Positions 10,145 to 19,311 of a stretch of DNA of 64,000 nt are shown in pieces. Each line of letters starts with the position of its first letter. Position 1 is the first letter of the stretch. The notes below the pieces were generated by a model. It made no database searches and was not told the origin of the DNA. It saw only the letters and a list, made by a program, of their open reading frames with translations. This DNA is from Bacteroidales bacterium (GTDB lineage Bacteria > Bacteroidota > Bacteroidia > Bacteroidales > UBA932), in contig JAFZIO010000055.1 in assembly GCA_017554335.1 (NCBI GenBank), positions 1 to 64,000 of the forward strand, written 5' to 3'. The position numbers were made by a program, and so were the translations under genes.

Positions 10145-10867
10145 ATGCTAAAAAAGGTCTCAATAATAGCGGCCGTGTTATGCATGGCCGCTTCTTTTAA
10201 CGCCCGTTCCCAGGTTGTGGACTTGTTGGGCGGATATAATTTTGACACTGCCAACAGCATGCCTGCTGTAATAATCCAGGCTTACGGTCAAGACAATTTC
10301 GGGGATACTTACGCCCGCAGCGAGTTCGGCTTCAAGATGGATCCGTTCAGTATCACTTATGCTTATATGGAGTTCGCCCGTACCCTGGTGTTCTGGAAGG
10401 GCACCATGTTCAAGGACTTCGGCCTCCATGCAGAATTCAACGGCTATGCGAACTTTGACAACTGCAACTGGCTTTTCGGCCTGGACTATACCCTGCCGCT
10501 GAAAGACCTGGTCAAGGTGAGCCTGCTCTACAAAACCTTCAACGGCGGTGCTTACGCAACCGTTCCTGTTCAGCTTTCCGTGTTGTGGGACATGAAGGAC
10601 CTTCTGAATGTGAAGGGCCTTGAGTTCAAGGGAGTGGCTAAGGCCTGGGGAGAGAACACGAAGTACTGGTACGGTGATGCCAGCCCCTATGAAGCGGATC
10701 CGGCATATTTCATGATACACGCTACCCCTCAGATTTGGTATTCCGTGGGGCAGTTCTTCGGATGGGACGGCCTTAGCGTCGGCGGCGAGATTGACATGGC
10801 CGTCAATTTCATGGGCTACAGCGGATTCCGCATCCGCGCCCTCCCCGCATTGAGGTTCAGCTTCTAG
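10145..10867 (+). CDS. DUF5020 outer-membrane protein, Tsx-like
   Basis: The 240-residue protein has a signal peptide (LKKVSIIAAVLCMAASFNARS) and a pattern of short amphipathic strands ending in aromatic RFSF, typical of an outer-membrane barrel. It resembles the Bacteroidetes DUF5020 family, related to the Tsx nucleoside channel. Its place 4 bp after pyrB suggests uptake of nucleosides, which is inference from context. The start at MLKKV (10145) is preferred to an ATG at 10115 that overlaps pyrB. TATCTTTG at 10130-10137, just before the start, could be a -7 element, but no -33 box is seen. Confidence 0.7.
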   Translation: MLKKVSIIAAVLCMAASFNARSQVVDLLGGYNFDTANSMPAVIIQAYGQDNFGDTYARSEFGFKMDPFSITYAYMEFARTLVFWKGTMFKDFGLHAEFNGYANFDNCNWLFGLDYTLPLKDLVKVSLLYKTFNGGAYATVPVQLSVLWDMKDLLNVKGLEFKGVAKAWGENTKYWYGDASPYEADPAYFMIHATPQIWYSVGQFFGWDGLSVGGEIDMAVNFMGYSGFRIRALPALRFSF

Positions 10868-10877
10868 AGCAGTAACC

Positions 10878-11981
10878 ATGAAAAGGATTATTCTAACCAC
10901 ATTATTGTTCACGGCTGCCCTTTTAGCGTCCGCCCAGAACGTCAAATATGTTTATACTGAAGCATCGGACCTTACCCTTGTGGGCAAACTGATGCCAGGC
11001 AAGACGGCGAACCCCTACCACAGAGTAGATACGACCCTGTACAAAGGCTTCACCAAACGGGAGAACGAGCTTGTGAGAATGTCTTCCGGCATGGCCTGCG
11101 TATTCAAGACAAACTCCCCCAGCATCAGCGTCATAACCGAGTTTGGAAAGTTGGACGACCCGGTCAATACCAATATAATCTCCGCCCGCGGATATGACCT
11201 TTACATAAAGCAGGGCGGCAAATGGGCCTGGGCCGCGTCCGGAGTAGCTCCCCGCAACAAGCCGGGAGATCCCCTCACCCTCGTGAGCGACATGGACGGC
11301 AACATGCATGAATGCCTGATGTATTTCCCGCTCTACAGCGAAGAGTATTCCATAAAGATAGGAGTAGAAGAGGGCGCATCCCTTGAAGCGATAGACAATC
11401 CTTTCCGCCACCGCATAGCCATTTGGGGGTCCAGCTACACCCATGGTTCCAGCACCACGCGTGCCGGAATGGCTTATCCGGCGCAGTTCAGCCGGGCTAC
11501 CGGACTGCAGATGCTTTCCCTCGGCTGCAGCGGCCGCTGTATGCTGCAGGACTATTTCTGCGACGTACTGGTAGACGTAGATGCAGACGCATTCATTTTC
11601 GACTCATTCTCCAACCCCCAGGCACCTATGATACGCGAGCGCCTGGTGCCGTTCATCGACAGGATGATAGCAGCCCATCCGGGCAAACCGCTTATCTTCC
11701 AGCAGACTATTTACAGGGAGAAAAGACGCTTCAACCTCAAGGAGGAAGCCAAGGAGCAGGCCAAGATGGACATGGCCGCCAGCATCTTCAAAGAGCTGAA
11801 ATCAACGCCCGAGGGACGACAGAAATACAAAGATGTGTATTTCATTATCCCCCAGGCGTGCCCTGCATCTCATGAGGCAACCGTTGACGGTGTCCATGCC
11901 GACAATTACGGCTATTCCTTGTGGGCGGAGTCCATTCGCAAGCCCGTCCTGAAGATTCTGCGCAAGTACGGACTAAACTAG
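10878..11981 (+). CDS. SGNH/GDSL hydrolase with GxDLY domain
   Basis: Exported esterase-like protein of 367 residues with a signal peptide ending LLASAQ. The N-terminal half is a jelly-roll with the GYDLY signature of the GxDLY domain. The C-terminal SGNH hydrolase domain starts at WGSSYTHGSS (block I serine, about residue 187) and ends with DGVHADNYGY, the Asp-x-x-His dyad. Such proteins are usually carbohydrate or acyl esterases; the substrate cannot be read here. It follows the DUF5020 gene by 10 bp. Its stop overlaps that of the convergent fRMsr-MsrA gene by 9 bp. Confidence 0.85.
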   Translation: MKRIILTTLLFTAALLASAQNVKYVYTEASDLTLVGKLMPGKTANPYHRVDTTLYKGFTKRENELVRMSSGMACVFKTNSPSISVITEFGKLDDPVNTNIISARGYDLYIKQGGKWAWAASGVAPRNKPGDPLTLVSDMDGNMHECLMYFPLYSEEYSIKIGVEEGASLEAIDNPFRHRIAIWGSSYTHGSSTTRAGMAYPAQFSRATGLQMLSLGCSGRCMLQDYFCDVLVDVDADAFIFDSFSNPQAPMIRERLVPFIDRMIAAHPGKPLIFQQTIYREKRRFNLKEEAKEQAKMDMAASIFKELKSTPEGRQKYKDVYFIIPQACPASHEATVDGVHADNYGYSLWAESIRKPVLKILRKYGLN

Positions 11982-12911
11982 CTTGAACAGTTCCGGATTC
12001 AGGTGGCAATAGCCGCCGGGGTTTTTGTCCAAATAGTTCTGGTGATACTCTTCCGCCCTGTAGAAGTTCTTAAGGGGCAGAAGTTCCACGGGCATTTCAT
12101 TCACGCCGAGAGCCATCCTGGTCTCCAGGAAGATGCCGCTCAAGAGGTCTAAGTCCTCTTCGTCGTCGTAATAGACTCCGGTACGGTAGCGGGTACCCTC
12201 GTCACCGCCCTGTTTGTTCAGGCTTAGCGGGTCGATTATCTTGAAGAAAAGCTCAGTAAGCCTGCGGAGCGAGACTGATTCCGGATTGTAGCGCACGTGT
12301 ACGCATTCGGCGTGTCCCGTAGTATCGGTATACACCTGTTCGTAGCTGGGATTGGCTACACGCCCGTTGGCGAATCCAACTTCCGTAAACTCCACGCCCT
12401 CTATGCGCTTGAAAAACTTCTGGGCGCCCCAGAAGCAGCCTGCGGCAAACCAGATGTCTTTCTGGGGGCCATAGACCAGGGTGGACAGCTTCTCCAGCCA
12501 CCTGCGGTCCGTATCGTCGAAGGCGGCGAGCTCGCGGCTGTCTATGTCCAGCACGCCCTGAATCTCCCCGTGGTTCCATAGCGGCACCACAATCTCGCTG
12601 CGGGATTCAGACGAGCAGGCAATATGGCCCTTGAACTTCTCAACATCAGGAACGACTATAGTATGCCGCTCGCTCCAGGCACTGCCGCACACTCCCCTGC
12701 CGAACGGGATGCGGGTGCAGGCAACCGGCCCCTGGAATGGTCCCAGCACCAGCTGTTCCCCGTCGACCCGGTAAAACCCCGTCCACCAGAAGCCTATCTC
12801 CGAATGCAGCAGCGCGGCGAGGTTGGCCATGCGGGCAATCTCGTCATGCTCCCCGGAGAGAAGAGAACGGGCCTGCCGAAGCAGGCCCTCGTATTTCTCT
12901 GTTTTAGTCAT
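11973..12911 (-). CDS. Fusion of free-methionine-(R)-sulfoxide reductase and MsrA
   Basis: Residues 1 to about 148 are a GAF-type fRMsr with Cys65, Cys75 and Cys99, the same spacing (10 and 24) as the three active cysteines of the E. coli enzyme. Residues from about 152 to 312 are peptide methionine-(S)-sulfoxide reductase, with GCFWG (nucleophile Cys159), EEYHQNYL and a late GGYCH that supplies a resolving cysteine. One chain could thus repair free Met-R-O and both free and protein Met-S-O. It lies 6 bp downstream of pgi on the minus strand. I do not recognise this pairing as common. Confidence 0.9.
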   Translation of the reverse strand: MTKTEKYEGLLRQARSLLSGEHDEIARMANLAALLHSEIGFWWTGFYRVDGEQLVLGPFQGPVACTRIPFGRGVCGSAWSERHTIVVPDVEKFKGHIACSSESRSEIVVPLWNHGEIQGVLDIDSRELAAFDDTDRRWLEKLSTLVYGPQKDIWFAAGCFWGAQKFFKRIEGVEFTEVGFANGRVANPSYEQVYTDTTGHAECVHVRYNPESVSLRRLTELFFKIIDPLSLNKQGGDEGTRYRTGVYYDDEEDLDLLSGIFLETRMALGVNEMPVELLPLKNFYRAEEYHQNYLDKNPGGYCHLNPELFKLV

Positions 12912-12917
12912 ACGGCT

Positions 12918-14246
12918 CTAGAGCCTCTTGAGTATTTCTTCTGTCTGCGCCTCGTAACCGGGCTTGCGGAGCAGGGCGAACATGTTCTTCTTGTAGGCCT
13001 CCACGCCGGGCTGGTTGAAAGGATTCACGCCAAGCAGGTATGCGCTTATTCCGCAGGCCGCCTCGAAGAAGTAGAACAGCTGACCGATGCAGAACTCGTC
13101 TACACGCTCGATGGAAATCTCGATCTGGGGTACGCCGCCGTCGATATGGGCGAGCTTGGTGCCGAGGGCCGCCATGGCGTTGCAGTGCTCAACATGCTGG
13201 CCTGCCAGGTAGTTCAGCTGGTCGAGGTTCTGCTCGTCGCTGCCGATTACCACGCTGCGGTTGGACTTCTCTATGCTCACTACGGTCTCGAACATGCAGC
13301 GGTCGCCGTCCTGGATGAACTGGCCGATGGAGTGCAGGTCGGTGGTGAAGTTGGCGGAGGCGGGGTAGATGCCCTTGCCGTCCTTGCCCTCGGACTCGCC
13401 GAAGAGCTGCTTCCACCATTCACCGAGGAACATGAAGCGGGGATTATAAGTAACGAGCACCTCGACCTTCTTTCCGAGCTCGAAGTACTGCAGGTTACGC
13501 ATTGCGGCATACTGGACGGCAGGATTGTCGGCGTTGCGTACGCTCACCTGGGCCTTTGCTGCGGCGGCACCCTTCAGCATGGCGCGCACGTCGTAGCCGG
13601 CCACGCAGATGGGCAGCAGGCCGACGGGAGAAAGCACGGAGAAGCGGCCTCCCACGTTGTCGGGGACCACGAAGGTGCGGTATCCTTCCTGGGTGGAGAG
13701 GGTCTTGAGGGCTCCGCGGGCGGCGTCGGTGACGGCCACGATACGGTCAGCGGCCTCTTTCTTGCCGTAACGCTGCTCGATGTGCTCCTTTACGATACGG
13801 AAAGCCACGGCAGGCTCGGTGGTGGTGCCGGACTTGGAAATGACGATGCAGGCCACGTTGCTCTTCTCCGCCAGGTCCATCATCTCCGCGAGATACTCCT
13901 CGCTGAGGTTGTTGCCGGCGAATACCACGCGCGGCTTGGCAGGATCCTGGATGAACTGGTGGTTCAGGGCCTCCAGGGCGGTACGGGCGCCAAGGTAGGA
14001 GCCTCCGATGCCGATTACGACCACGAGGTTGACACCGCGGGCCTTCCAGTCGTCGCGGACGGCCTCGCACTCCTTGATGAGGGACTCGGGAGTGCCGTCG
14101 GGCAGGGCCTTCCAGCCGAGGAAGTCGTTGCCTGCGCCGGTCTCCTTGTCGAGCACGTCATAAGCTACGAGAGCTTTCTCTACATATTTCTGATAATCTG
14201 CTTCCTTTACAAAGGAATCGCAACCTTTAAGATTAACTTTTACCAT
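12918..14246 (-). CDS. pgi: Glucose-6-phosphate isomerase
   Basis: Cytosolic glycolytic enzyme interconverting glucose-6-P and fructose-6-P. The 442-residue form is the short bacterial type found in Firmicutes and Bacteroidetes. Seen motifs are GIGGSYLGAR, SKSGTTTEP for sugar phosphate binding, and the C-terminal NPFNQPGVEAYK. It lies between the glycerophosphodiesterase gene (27 bp upstream) and the fRMsr-MsrA gene, probably in one minus-strand unit. Confidence 0.97.
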   Translation of the reverse strand: MVKVNLKGCDSFVKEADYQKYVEKALVAYDVLDKETGAGNDFLGWKALPDGTPESLIKECEAVRDDWKARGVNLVVVIGIGGSYLGARTALEALNHQFIQDPAKPRVVFAGNNLSEEYLAEMMDLAEKSNVACIVISKSGTTTEPAVAFRIVKEHIEQRYGKKEAADRIVAVTDAARGALKTLSTQEGYRTFVVPDNVGGRFSVLSPVGLLPICVAGYDVRAMLKGAAAAKAQVSVRNADNPAVQYAAMRNLQYFELGKKVEVLVTYNPRFMFLGEWWKQLFGESEGKDGKGIYPASANFTTDLHSIGQFIQDGDRCMFETVVSIEKSNRSVVIGSDEQNLDQLNYLAGQHVEHCNAMAALGTKLAHIDGGVPQIEISIERVDEFCIGQLFYFFEAACGISAYLLGVNPFNQPGVEAYKKNMFALLRKPGYEAQTEEILKRL

Positions 14247-14273
14247 AGAATATTTGTGATTAATAGTTTCTCT

Positions 14274-15128
14274 TCATTTATACTCTTTCTCACCGAGAAG
14301 CTGGCGGACTAGCAGAGGCTCGTTGGTGGTGATTGCATCAACACCCACCTCTAACATCTTCTGGATATCTTTCTCTTTGTTCACAGTCCATGCGTTCACG
14401 GACATGCCCAGGTCGTGGGCGTTCTTCACCCATTCGGGATGTGCCTGGAACATCTTGTACTGATAGTCAACGCCGTTGATGCCCTGGGGTCCGTAGATCC
14501 TGGGATCATGGTTGCCCACGAAATCCATGGAAAGGAACTGGTTGATGAATTCCGGGCACAGGCGGGCTACCACGTCGCACATATATTTGCTGAAGCTGAT
14601 GAACAGCACGCGGTTGGGATCATAAAGCTTGTGAACCTTAAGTGCCGCTACGGTCTTGGCGACCAGCAGGTCCTCGCGATCCTCCGAGGGCTGCTTCTTA
14701 AGCTCGATAACCAGCTTCGTAGTCTTGCTTTTGGCTGCCTGGTCGAGATACTCGTCCAGGGTGGGACGGCGCTCGCCGTTGGGCAGGAGATCCTCGGCAA
14801 AGTCGGCAAACTTATGGCTTGCGATCGCCTTTCCGTTGATGGAAGGGTCGTGGTTTACCATCACAACATCGTCGGCTGTGATGTGAACGTCACATTCACT
14901 GCCCCACAGGCCGGCATCCTGGGCCGCCTTGAGGGAGGCTATGGAATTCTCGCTCATGCCGCCCTGCTCCGACTTCCAGAAGCCGCGGTGGGCCACTATG
15001 GCGATTTTGCCTTGCTGGTCGATTACAGGGAACCCGCTTTCGGGCTGATAGGAAATCTTTCTGGATGATGAGCAGGCCACTACGGAAAGGAGGGCTGCCG
15101 CTAATGCCGAAACTCTGAGAAGATTCAT
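14274..15128 (-). CDS. Glycerophosphodiester phosphodiesterase lipoprotein
   Basis: A 284-residue lipoprotein (lipobox SVVAC, Cys about 19) with a GDPD TIM barrel: AHRGFWKSEQGG with the conserved His-Arg, SENS, ECDVH with metal ligands, and ELK. It would release glycerol-3-phosphate from deacylated phospholipid head groups in the periplasm or at the surface. It is divergent from glpK-glpF, so the two strands form a glycerol/glycerophosphodiester region. Confidence 0.9.
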   Translation of the reverse strand: MNLLRVSALAAALLSVVACSSSRKISYQPESGFPVIDQQGKIAIVAHRGFWKSEQGGMSENSIASLKAAQDAGLWGSECDVHITADDVVMVNHDPSINGKAIASHKFADFAEDLLPNGERRPTLDEYLDQAAKSKTTKLVIELKKQPSEDREDLLVAKTVAALKVHKLYDPNRVLFISFSKYMCDVVARLCPEFINQFLSMDFVGNHDPRIYGPQGINGVDYQYKMFQAHPEWVKNAHDLGMSVNAWTVNKEKDIQKMLEVGVDAITTNEPLLVRQLLGEKEYK

Positions 15129-15151
15129 GATATAGTGTTATGTTAGTCTTA

Positions 15152-15179
15152 CAAAAATACCAAAAAAATCTTATATTTG
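15152..15179. promoter_or_regulatory. Divergent -7 boxes between the GDPD gene and glpK
   Basis: TATTTTTG on the minus strand (15159 down to 15152) and TATATTTG on the plus strand (15172-15179) both match the Bacteroidetes -7 consensus TAnnTTTG and face the two divergent genes. Neither has a clear TTTG at -33. Confidence 0.5.
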
Positions 15180-15191
15180 CGCTACCACATT

Positions 15192-16667
15192 ATGAAAAAG
15201 TATATACTAGCACTAGACCAGGGAACAAGCAGTTCCCGTGCGATCATTTTCGATCACGACGGCACCCCCTGTGCCGTAAGCCAGAAAGAATTCACCCAGT
15301 ACTTCCCCAGCCCGGGACTCGTGGAGCATGATCCTGAAGAGATATGGTCCAGCCAGTCTTCCGTGATGATGGATGTCATAAAGAAGTCAGGCATCTCCGT
15401 CCAGGATATTGCCGCGGTAGGCATTACCAACCAGCGTGAAACCACGATAGTATGGGATGCCGAAACCGGCAAGCCCGTGCATAACGCCATCGTATGGCAG
15501 GACCGCCGCACCTCCGAATACTGCGACTCGCTCAAGGCCCTCGGGCTCACCGAAAAGGTGAGGGAAAAGACCGGCCTGCTCATAGACGCCTACTTCAGCG
15601 GCACCAAGATACGCTGGATACTGGAGAACGTGCCCGACGCCCGCGACCTTGCCAGGCAGGGACGCCTCCGCTTCGGCACGGTGGACTGCTGGCTCATCTG
15701 GAAGCTCACCGGAGGTCGCGTCCATTGCACCGACGTATCCAACGCCTCCCGCACCATGCTCTTCAACATCCACACTCTAAAGTGGGACGAGGAGCTGCTG
15801 GACCTGCTCGGCATACCGGCATCCATGATGCCCCAGGTACGCTCCTCCAGCGAGGTCTACGGCTTCTGCGAGCAGCTTGACGGCGTGCCTGTAGCGGGCG
15901 CGGCGGGCGACCAGCAGGCGGCCCTCTTCGGCCAGATGTGTACCGAGCCCGGAGAGGTCAAGAACACCTACGGCACCGGATGCTTCCTGCTGATGAACAG
16001 CGGCAGCAAGGCCATCAAATCTGAAAACCAGCTGCTTACGACCATCGCCTGGAAGATAGGCGACCGGGTGGACTACGCGCTCGAGGGCAGCGTCTTCGTG
16101 GCCGGCAGCATAGTGCAGTGGCTGCGCGACGGCCTCGGCCTCATCAAGAGTTCCTCCGAAATCGAGGCGCTTGCGGCCCAGGTGCCCGACAGCGGCGGAG
16201 TGAGCCTCGTGCCCGCCCTCACCGGCCTCGGCGCCCCTTACTGGGACCCGTACGCCAAGGGAACGATTACCGGCATCACCCGCGGCACCACCGCCGCACA
16301 CATCGCCCGCGCCGCCCTGGAAGGCATAGCCTTCGAGACCATGGACGTGGTGGACGCCATGCGGCGCGACGCCGGAGTGGCCCTCCGTTCGCTGAAAGTG
16401 GACGGAGGCGCCTCCCGCAACAACCTTATGATGCAGTTCCAGGCCGACATACTCGGCACCGACGTGGTACGCCCCGTGGTAACCGAAACCACCGCCCTCG
16501 GAGCCTCCTACCTCGCCGGCCTCGCCGTGGGCTTCTGGGGCTCGCTGGACGAGCTCAAGCAGCAGTGGCGCGCCGAGAGGGTATTCCGCCCGGAAGCATC
16601 GGCAGAAAGCGTCAGCAAAGCCGTCAGCGGCTGGAAGGACGCAGTATCCAGAACTTTAACCAAATAA
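15192..16667 (+). CDS. glpK: Glycerol kinase
   Basis: Phosphorylates glycerol to glycerol-3-phosphate. The 491-residue FGGY kinase begins [11 protein letters not shown], has ITNQRET and IVWQDRRT for glycerol binding, GTGCF, and [11 protein letters not shown] near the ATP site. The start at 15192 (MKKYIL) is preferred to 15177. It is followed 5 bp later by the glycerol channel. Confidence 0.96.
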   Translation: MKKYILALDQGTSSSRAIIFDHDGTPCAVSQKEFTQYFPSPGLVEHDPEEIWSSQSSVMMDVIKKSGISVQDIAAVGITNQRETTIVWDAETGKPVHNAIVWQDRRTSEYCDSLKALGLTEKVREKTGLLIDAYFSGTKIRWILENVPDARDLARQGRLRFGTVDCWLIWKLTGGRVHCTDVSNASRTMLFNIHTLKWDEELLDLLGIPASMMPQVRSSSEVYGFCEQLDGVPVAGAAGDQQAALFGQMCTEPGEVKNTYGTGCFLLMNSGSKAIKSENQLLTTIAWKIGDRVDYALEGSVFVAGSIVQWLRDGLGLIKSSSEIEALAAQVPDSGGVSLVPALTGLGAPYWDPYAKGTITGITRGTTAAHIARAALEGIAFETMDVVDAMRRDAGVALRSLKVDGGASRNNLMMQFQADILGTDVVRPVVTETTALGASYLAGLAVGFWGSLDELKQQWRAERVFRPEASAESVSKAVSGWKDAVSRTLTK

Positions 16668-16672
16668 CTTAT

Positions 16673-17398
16673 ATGGGACTTTTTACAAAATGCCTTTTTG
16701 AGCTGATCGGCACCTTCGTACTGATCCTTCTCGGCGACGGTGTGGTCGCCTGCACAACCCTCAAGAAATCCAAAGGCTTAGGCGGCGGTTGGGCCGTCAT
16801 AACCCTGGGCTGGGGCTTTGCCGTTATGTGCGGCGTATTTATCGCCGGCCCTTATTCGGGCGCTCACCTCAACCCTGCCGTCACCCTCGGCCTTGCCGCA
16901 GCCGGACAGTTCCTCTGGAGCGAAGTGCTGCCTTACATAGCGGCCCAGATGATAGGCGGCTTTTTAGGAGCCACAGCAGTCTACCTGTTCTATAAGGACC
17001 ATTTCGACGCTACGGAAGAAGCCGACGCCAAGCTCGGCGTGTTCTGCACCATGCCTGCCATAGACAACAAATGGCGCAATTTCTTCTGCGAGACCCTGGC
17101 AACCTGGCTGCTGGTATTCGTGATCCTGGCATTCTCCACCAAGGAGAACGTGGTGCTCGGAATGGGCAGCCTGGGAGCATTTCCCGTGACCTGCCTCATC
17201 ATGGCCATAGGTATGTCCCTCGGCGGCGCAACCGGTTATGCCATCAACCCTGCCCGTGACCTCGCACCCCGTATCGCCCACGCAATCCTGCCTATAGCAG
17301 GCAAACGCGACAGCGGCTGGGCCTACAGCTGGGTGCCCGTCTGCGGTCCGCTGCTCGGCGGCGTGCTGGCAGCCCTCTGCTTCACGGTAATTTATTAA
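16673..17398 (+). CDS. glpF: Aquaglyceroporin (MIP family)
   Basis: Inner-membrane channel of 241 residues with six hydrophobic segments and two NPA loops, HLNPAVTLG and AINPARDLAPR. The Asp after the second NPAR marks glycerol facilitators rather than strict aquaporins. The start at 16673 (MGLFTK) gives a normal length; a much longer in-frame ORF reaching back to 16118 is a shadow of glpK. Lies between glpK and the aldo-keto reductase. Confidence 0.95.
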   Translation: MGLFTKCLFELIGTFVLILLGDGVVACTTLKKSKGLGGGWAVITLGWGFAVMCGVFIAGPYSGAHLNPAVTLGLAAAGQFLWSEVLPYIAAQMIGGFLGATAVYLFYKDHFDATEEADAKLGVFCTMPAIDNKWRNFFCETLATWLLVFVILAFSTKENVVLGMGSLGAFPVTCLIMAIGMSLGGATGYAINPARDLAPRIAHAILPIAGKRDSGWAYSWVPVCGPLLGGVLAALCFTVIY

Positions 17399-17405
17399 TG
17401 CGTTT

Positions 17406-18236
17406 ATGAAGCTTAACAACGGATACGACATCCCGTCGCCCGGATTCGGCACTTTCAAGACCCCCGACGGGGAGGTTTGCGTAGAATCGGTGGTCGAAGC
17501 GGTCAAGGCCGGATACCGCCACATAGATACCGCAGCCGTATATGGCAACGAGTGTTCTGTGGGCGAAGGCATAAGGCAGTGCGGCATCGCACGTTCAGAG
17601 CTTTTCGTGACCAGCAAGGTATGGAATACCGAGCGCGGCTACGACAAGACTTTGCGAGCCTGCGAGAAGAGCCTCTCAGACCTGGGCCTGGACTATCTGG
17701 ACCTCTACCTCATCCACTGGCCTGCCAATGAGATGCAGTTCGGCGACAAGGCCGCAGCCATCAATGCAGATACCTGGCGCGCCATGGAGAGGCTGGTGGA
17801 CGAGAAAGTCGTGCGCTCCATCGGCCTGAGCAATTTCTACCCCAACCACATGGAGCCGGTACTCGCAGGGGCCAACATCCTTCCCGCAGCCGACCAGGTG
17901 GAATACCACCCCGGCCTTCTGCAGAAGGAGACCGTCGAGTTGTGCCGCAAGCACGGCATACTGGTGGAGGCATGGAGCTCGCTCGGCCGCGGAAAGCTGC
18001 TGGACGAAGCGCATATAGCCAGCATTGCCGAAAGGCACGGAAAGACTTCCGCCCAGGTTATCCAGCGCTGGTGCATACAGCACGGCGTGCTGCCTCTGGC
18101 GAAGTCCGTCCACGCCGAACGCATACGCGAGAATTTCGACGTCAACGGTTTCGAGCTCAGCGAGTCCGAGATGGCGGAAATAGATTCCGTTCCGGATTTC
18201 CGCTACGGCTCACACCCGGATACGGCAGCGTTTTAG
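17406..18236 (+). CDS. Aldo-keto reductase
   Basis: A 276-residue cytosolic NADPH-dependent oxidoreductase. The AKR tetrad is visible: RHIDTAAVYGNE (Asp, Tyr), TSKVW (Lys) and LIHWP (His), with LPLAKS near the C-terminus for NADPH binding. It is most like the 2,5-diketogluconate reductase group. Its place 7 bp after glpF suggests reduction of a glycerol-derived or C3 carbonyl, but that is inference. Confidence 0.88.
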   Translation: MKLNNGYDIPSPGFGTFKTPDGEVCVESVVEAVKAGYRHIDTAAVYGNECSVGEGIRQCGIARSELFVTSKVWNTERGYDKTLRACEKSLSDLGLDYLDLYLIHWPANEMQFGDKAAAINADTWRAMERLVDEKVVRSIGLSNFYPNHMEPVLAGANILPAADQVEYHPGLLQKETVELCRKHGILVEAWSSLGRGKLLDEAHIASIAERHGKTSAQVIQRWCIQHGVLPLAKSVHAERIRENFDVNGFELSESEMAEIDSVPDFRYGSHPDTAAF

Positions 18237-18248
18237 ATTAATTAACAT

Positions 18249-19076
18249 ATGAAAGCGATGAAAGTGATAGCTGCTGCTGCAGCGATGTTAACAGCCGTTT
18301 CCTGCGGCCAGAAACAGGGCCAGAAAGTGCTGGTACTGTATTATTCCCAGACTTCCAACACCAAAGTAGTTGCCGAAGAGATTGCAGGCAGGCTTGGTGC
18401 GGATATAGAGGAAATCGTAGCCGTGAACCCTTACGACGGCGATTTCCAGGCCACAATAGAGCGCTGCCTCAAAGAGCGCGAGGCCGGCGAACTGCCGGAG
18501 ATCCAGCCTCTTGCCGCAGATCTTTCTGCCTACGATGTTATCTTCCTGGGCTATCCCGTATGGTTCGGAACCTATGCACCGCCGGTCATCACACTTTTGA
18601 ATCAGATAGACCTGAGCGGCAAGGAGGTGGTTCCGTTCTGCACTTTCGGCAGCGGCGGACTGGACTCCAGCGTGCGCGACCTCAAGGCCGCACAGCCCGA
18701 GGCCAAGGTGCTTGACGGATACGGCGTCCGCGCCGCCCGTTTGGCAGCCGTACCCAAGGAAGTGGACAATTACCTGAAGGCCGAGGGCTTTATCGAGGGC
18801 GAGTATACGAAGCCCGAGCCTTTCCCCGAGCTGCATCCCGCAAGTGAGGAGGAGGCCGCCATACTCTATGCCGCCATTGCCGATTACCCTATGATGCAGG
18901 GTACTACAGCTTGTGCCGTTGCCTCCCGCAACATTCCCGACGGTGTCGAATACCTGTTCACCGCCATGCCCCAGTCCCGCGGCAACGATCCCAAGATGCC
19001 GCCGGCAACTGAAATGAAGATCTACGTACTGGCAGAAGACGGCCAGCCCCCGGTGTTCACACAGGTGGTGAGGTAG
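18249..19076 (+). CDS. Flavodoxin-domain lipoprotein
   Basis: A 275-residue protein with a lipobox-like sequence (TAVSCG, Cys about 19), so probably exported, followed by a flavodoxin fold: VLVLYYSQTSNTK (FMN phosphate loop), GYPVWFGTYAPP and FGSGGLDSS. About 95 C-terminal residues after the flavodoxin part have no family I recognise. A lipid-anchored flavodoxin outside the cytoplasm is unusual; its electron partner is not apparent. Array B and its leader begin 33 bp after the stop, in the same orientation. An in-frame start at 18258 is possible. Confidence 0.8.
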   Translation: MKAMKVIAAAAAMLTAVSCGQKQGQKVLVLYYSQTSNTKVVAEEIAGRLGADIEEIVAVNPYDGDFQATIERCLKEREAGELPEIQPLAADLSAYDVIFLGYPVWFGTYAPPVITLLNQIDLSGKEVVPFCTFGSGGLDSSVRDLKAAQPEAKVLDGYGVRAARLAAVPKEVDNYLKAEGFIEGEYTKPEPFPELHPASEEEAAILYAAIADYPMMQGTTACAVASRNIPDGVEYLFTAMPQSRGNDPKMPPATEMKIYVLAEDGQPPVFTQVVR

Positions 19077-19108
19077 TTCAGGATTAGCGACGGCCGCCCT
19101 TTCCGACC

Positions 19109-19194
19109 CAGGCAGTCCGTCGTAGTGGCGCCTTCCCGCTAACGCGGGCCCCTTCCCTTTTCGGGAGCCAAAGGCCCCTCCGACGGACTGCCTG
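19109..19194 (+). repeat. 86-bp inverted-repeat element, copy B
   Basis: Ends CAGGCAGTCCGTCG (19109-19122) and its exact reverse complement (19181-19194) form a 14-bp outer stem. Inside are hairpins CCCGC-TAAC-GCGGG (19135-19148) and TCCC-TTTTC-GGGA (19153-19166), so the whole can fold as a three-way junction in RNA or as a DNA cruciform. It has no ORF. It sits 32 bp after the flavodoxin stop and 30 bp before array B. A second copy with one changed end base is at 22656-22741 in opposite orientation. It might act as a terminator, a REP/MITE-like element, or the leader of the array. Confidence 0.9.
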
Positions 19195-19224
19195 CTGCCT
19201 CTGGGCGGCAGGTTTCCGTTTGAG

Positions 19225-19304
19225 CGGGCAGCTTTTCGGCCGAAACCTGTCAGAAACGAAGGAAAATCATCAATCCTGACAGAAAACAGCATAAAACCTG
19301 TCAG
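19225..19304 (+). repeat. Array B: two heptamer pairs with 22/29-bp spacing
   Basis: Heptamers start at 19225 (CGGGCAG variant), 19247 (CTGTCAG), 19276 (CTGACAG) and 19298 (CTGTCAG): distances 22, 29, 22. The first pair and about 20 bp before it are identical to the leader-proximal pair of array C on the other strand. The inter-pair spacer (19254-19275) matches one array C spacer at 20 of 22 positions. It looks like a shortened sister of array C. It ends 7 bp from the stop codon of the convergent lpdA. Confidence 0.95.
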
Positions 19305-19311
19305 AAACCAG

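Noticed and set aside
12624..14312. 562-residue plus-strand frame opposite pgi
   Set aside because: It is antisense to the clear pgi and fRMsr-MsrA genes and has no recognisable domain; long antisense frames are common in GC-rich coding sequence.
16118..16672. Upstream extension of glpF
   Set aside because: Overlaps glpK in another frame; the aquaporin fold begins at 16673.
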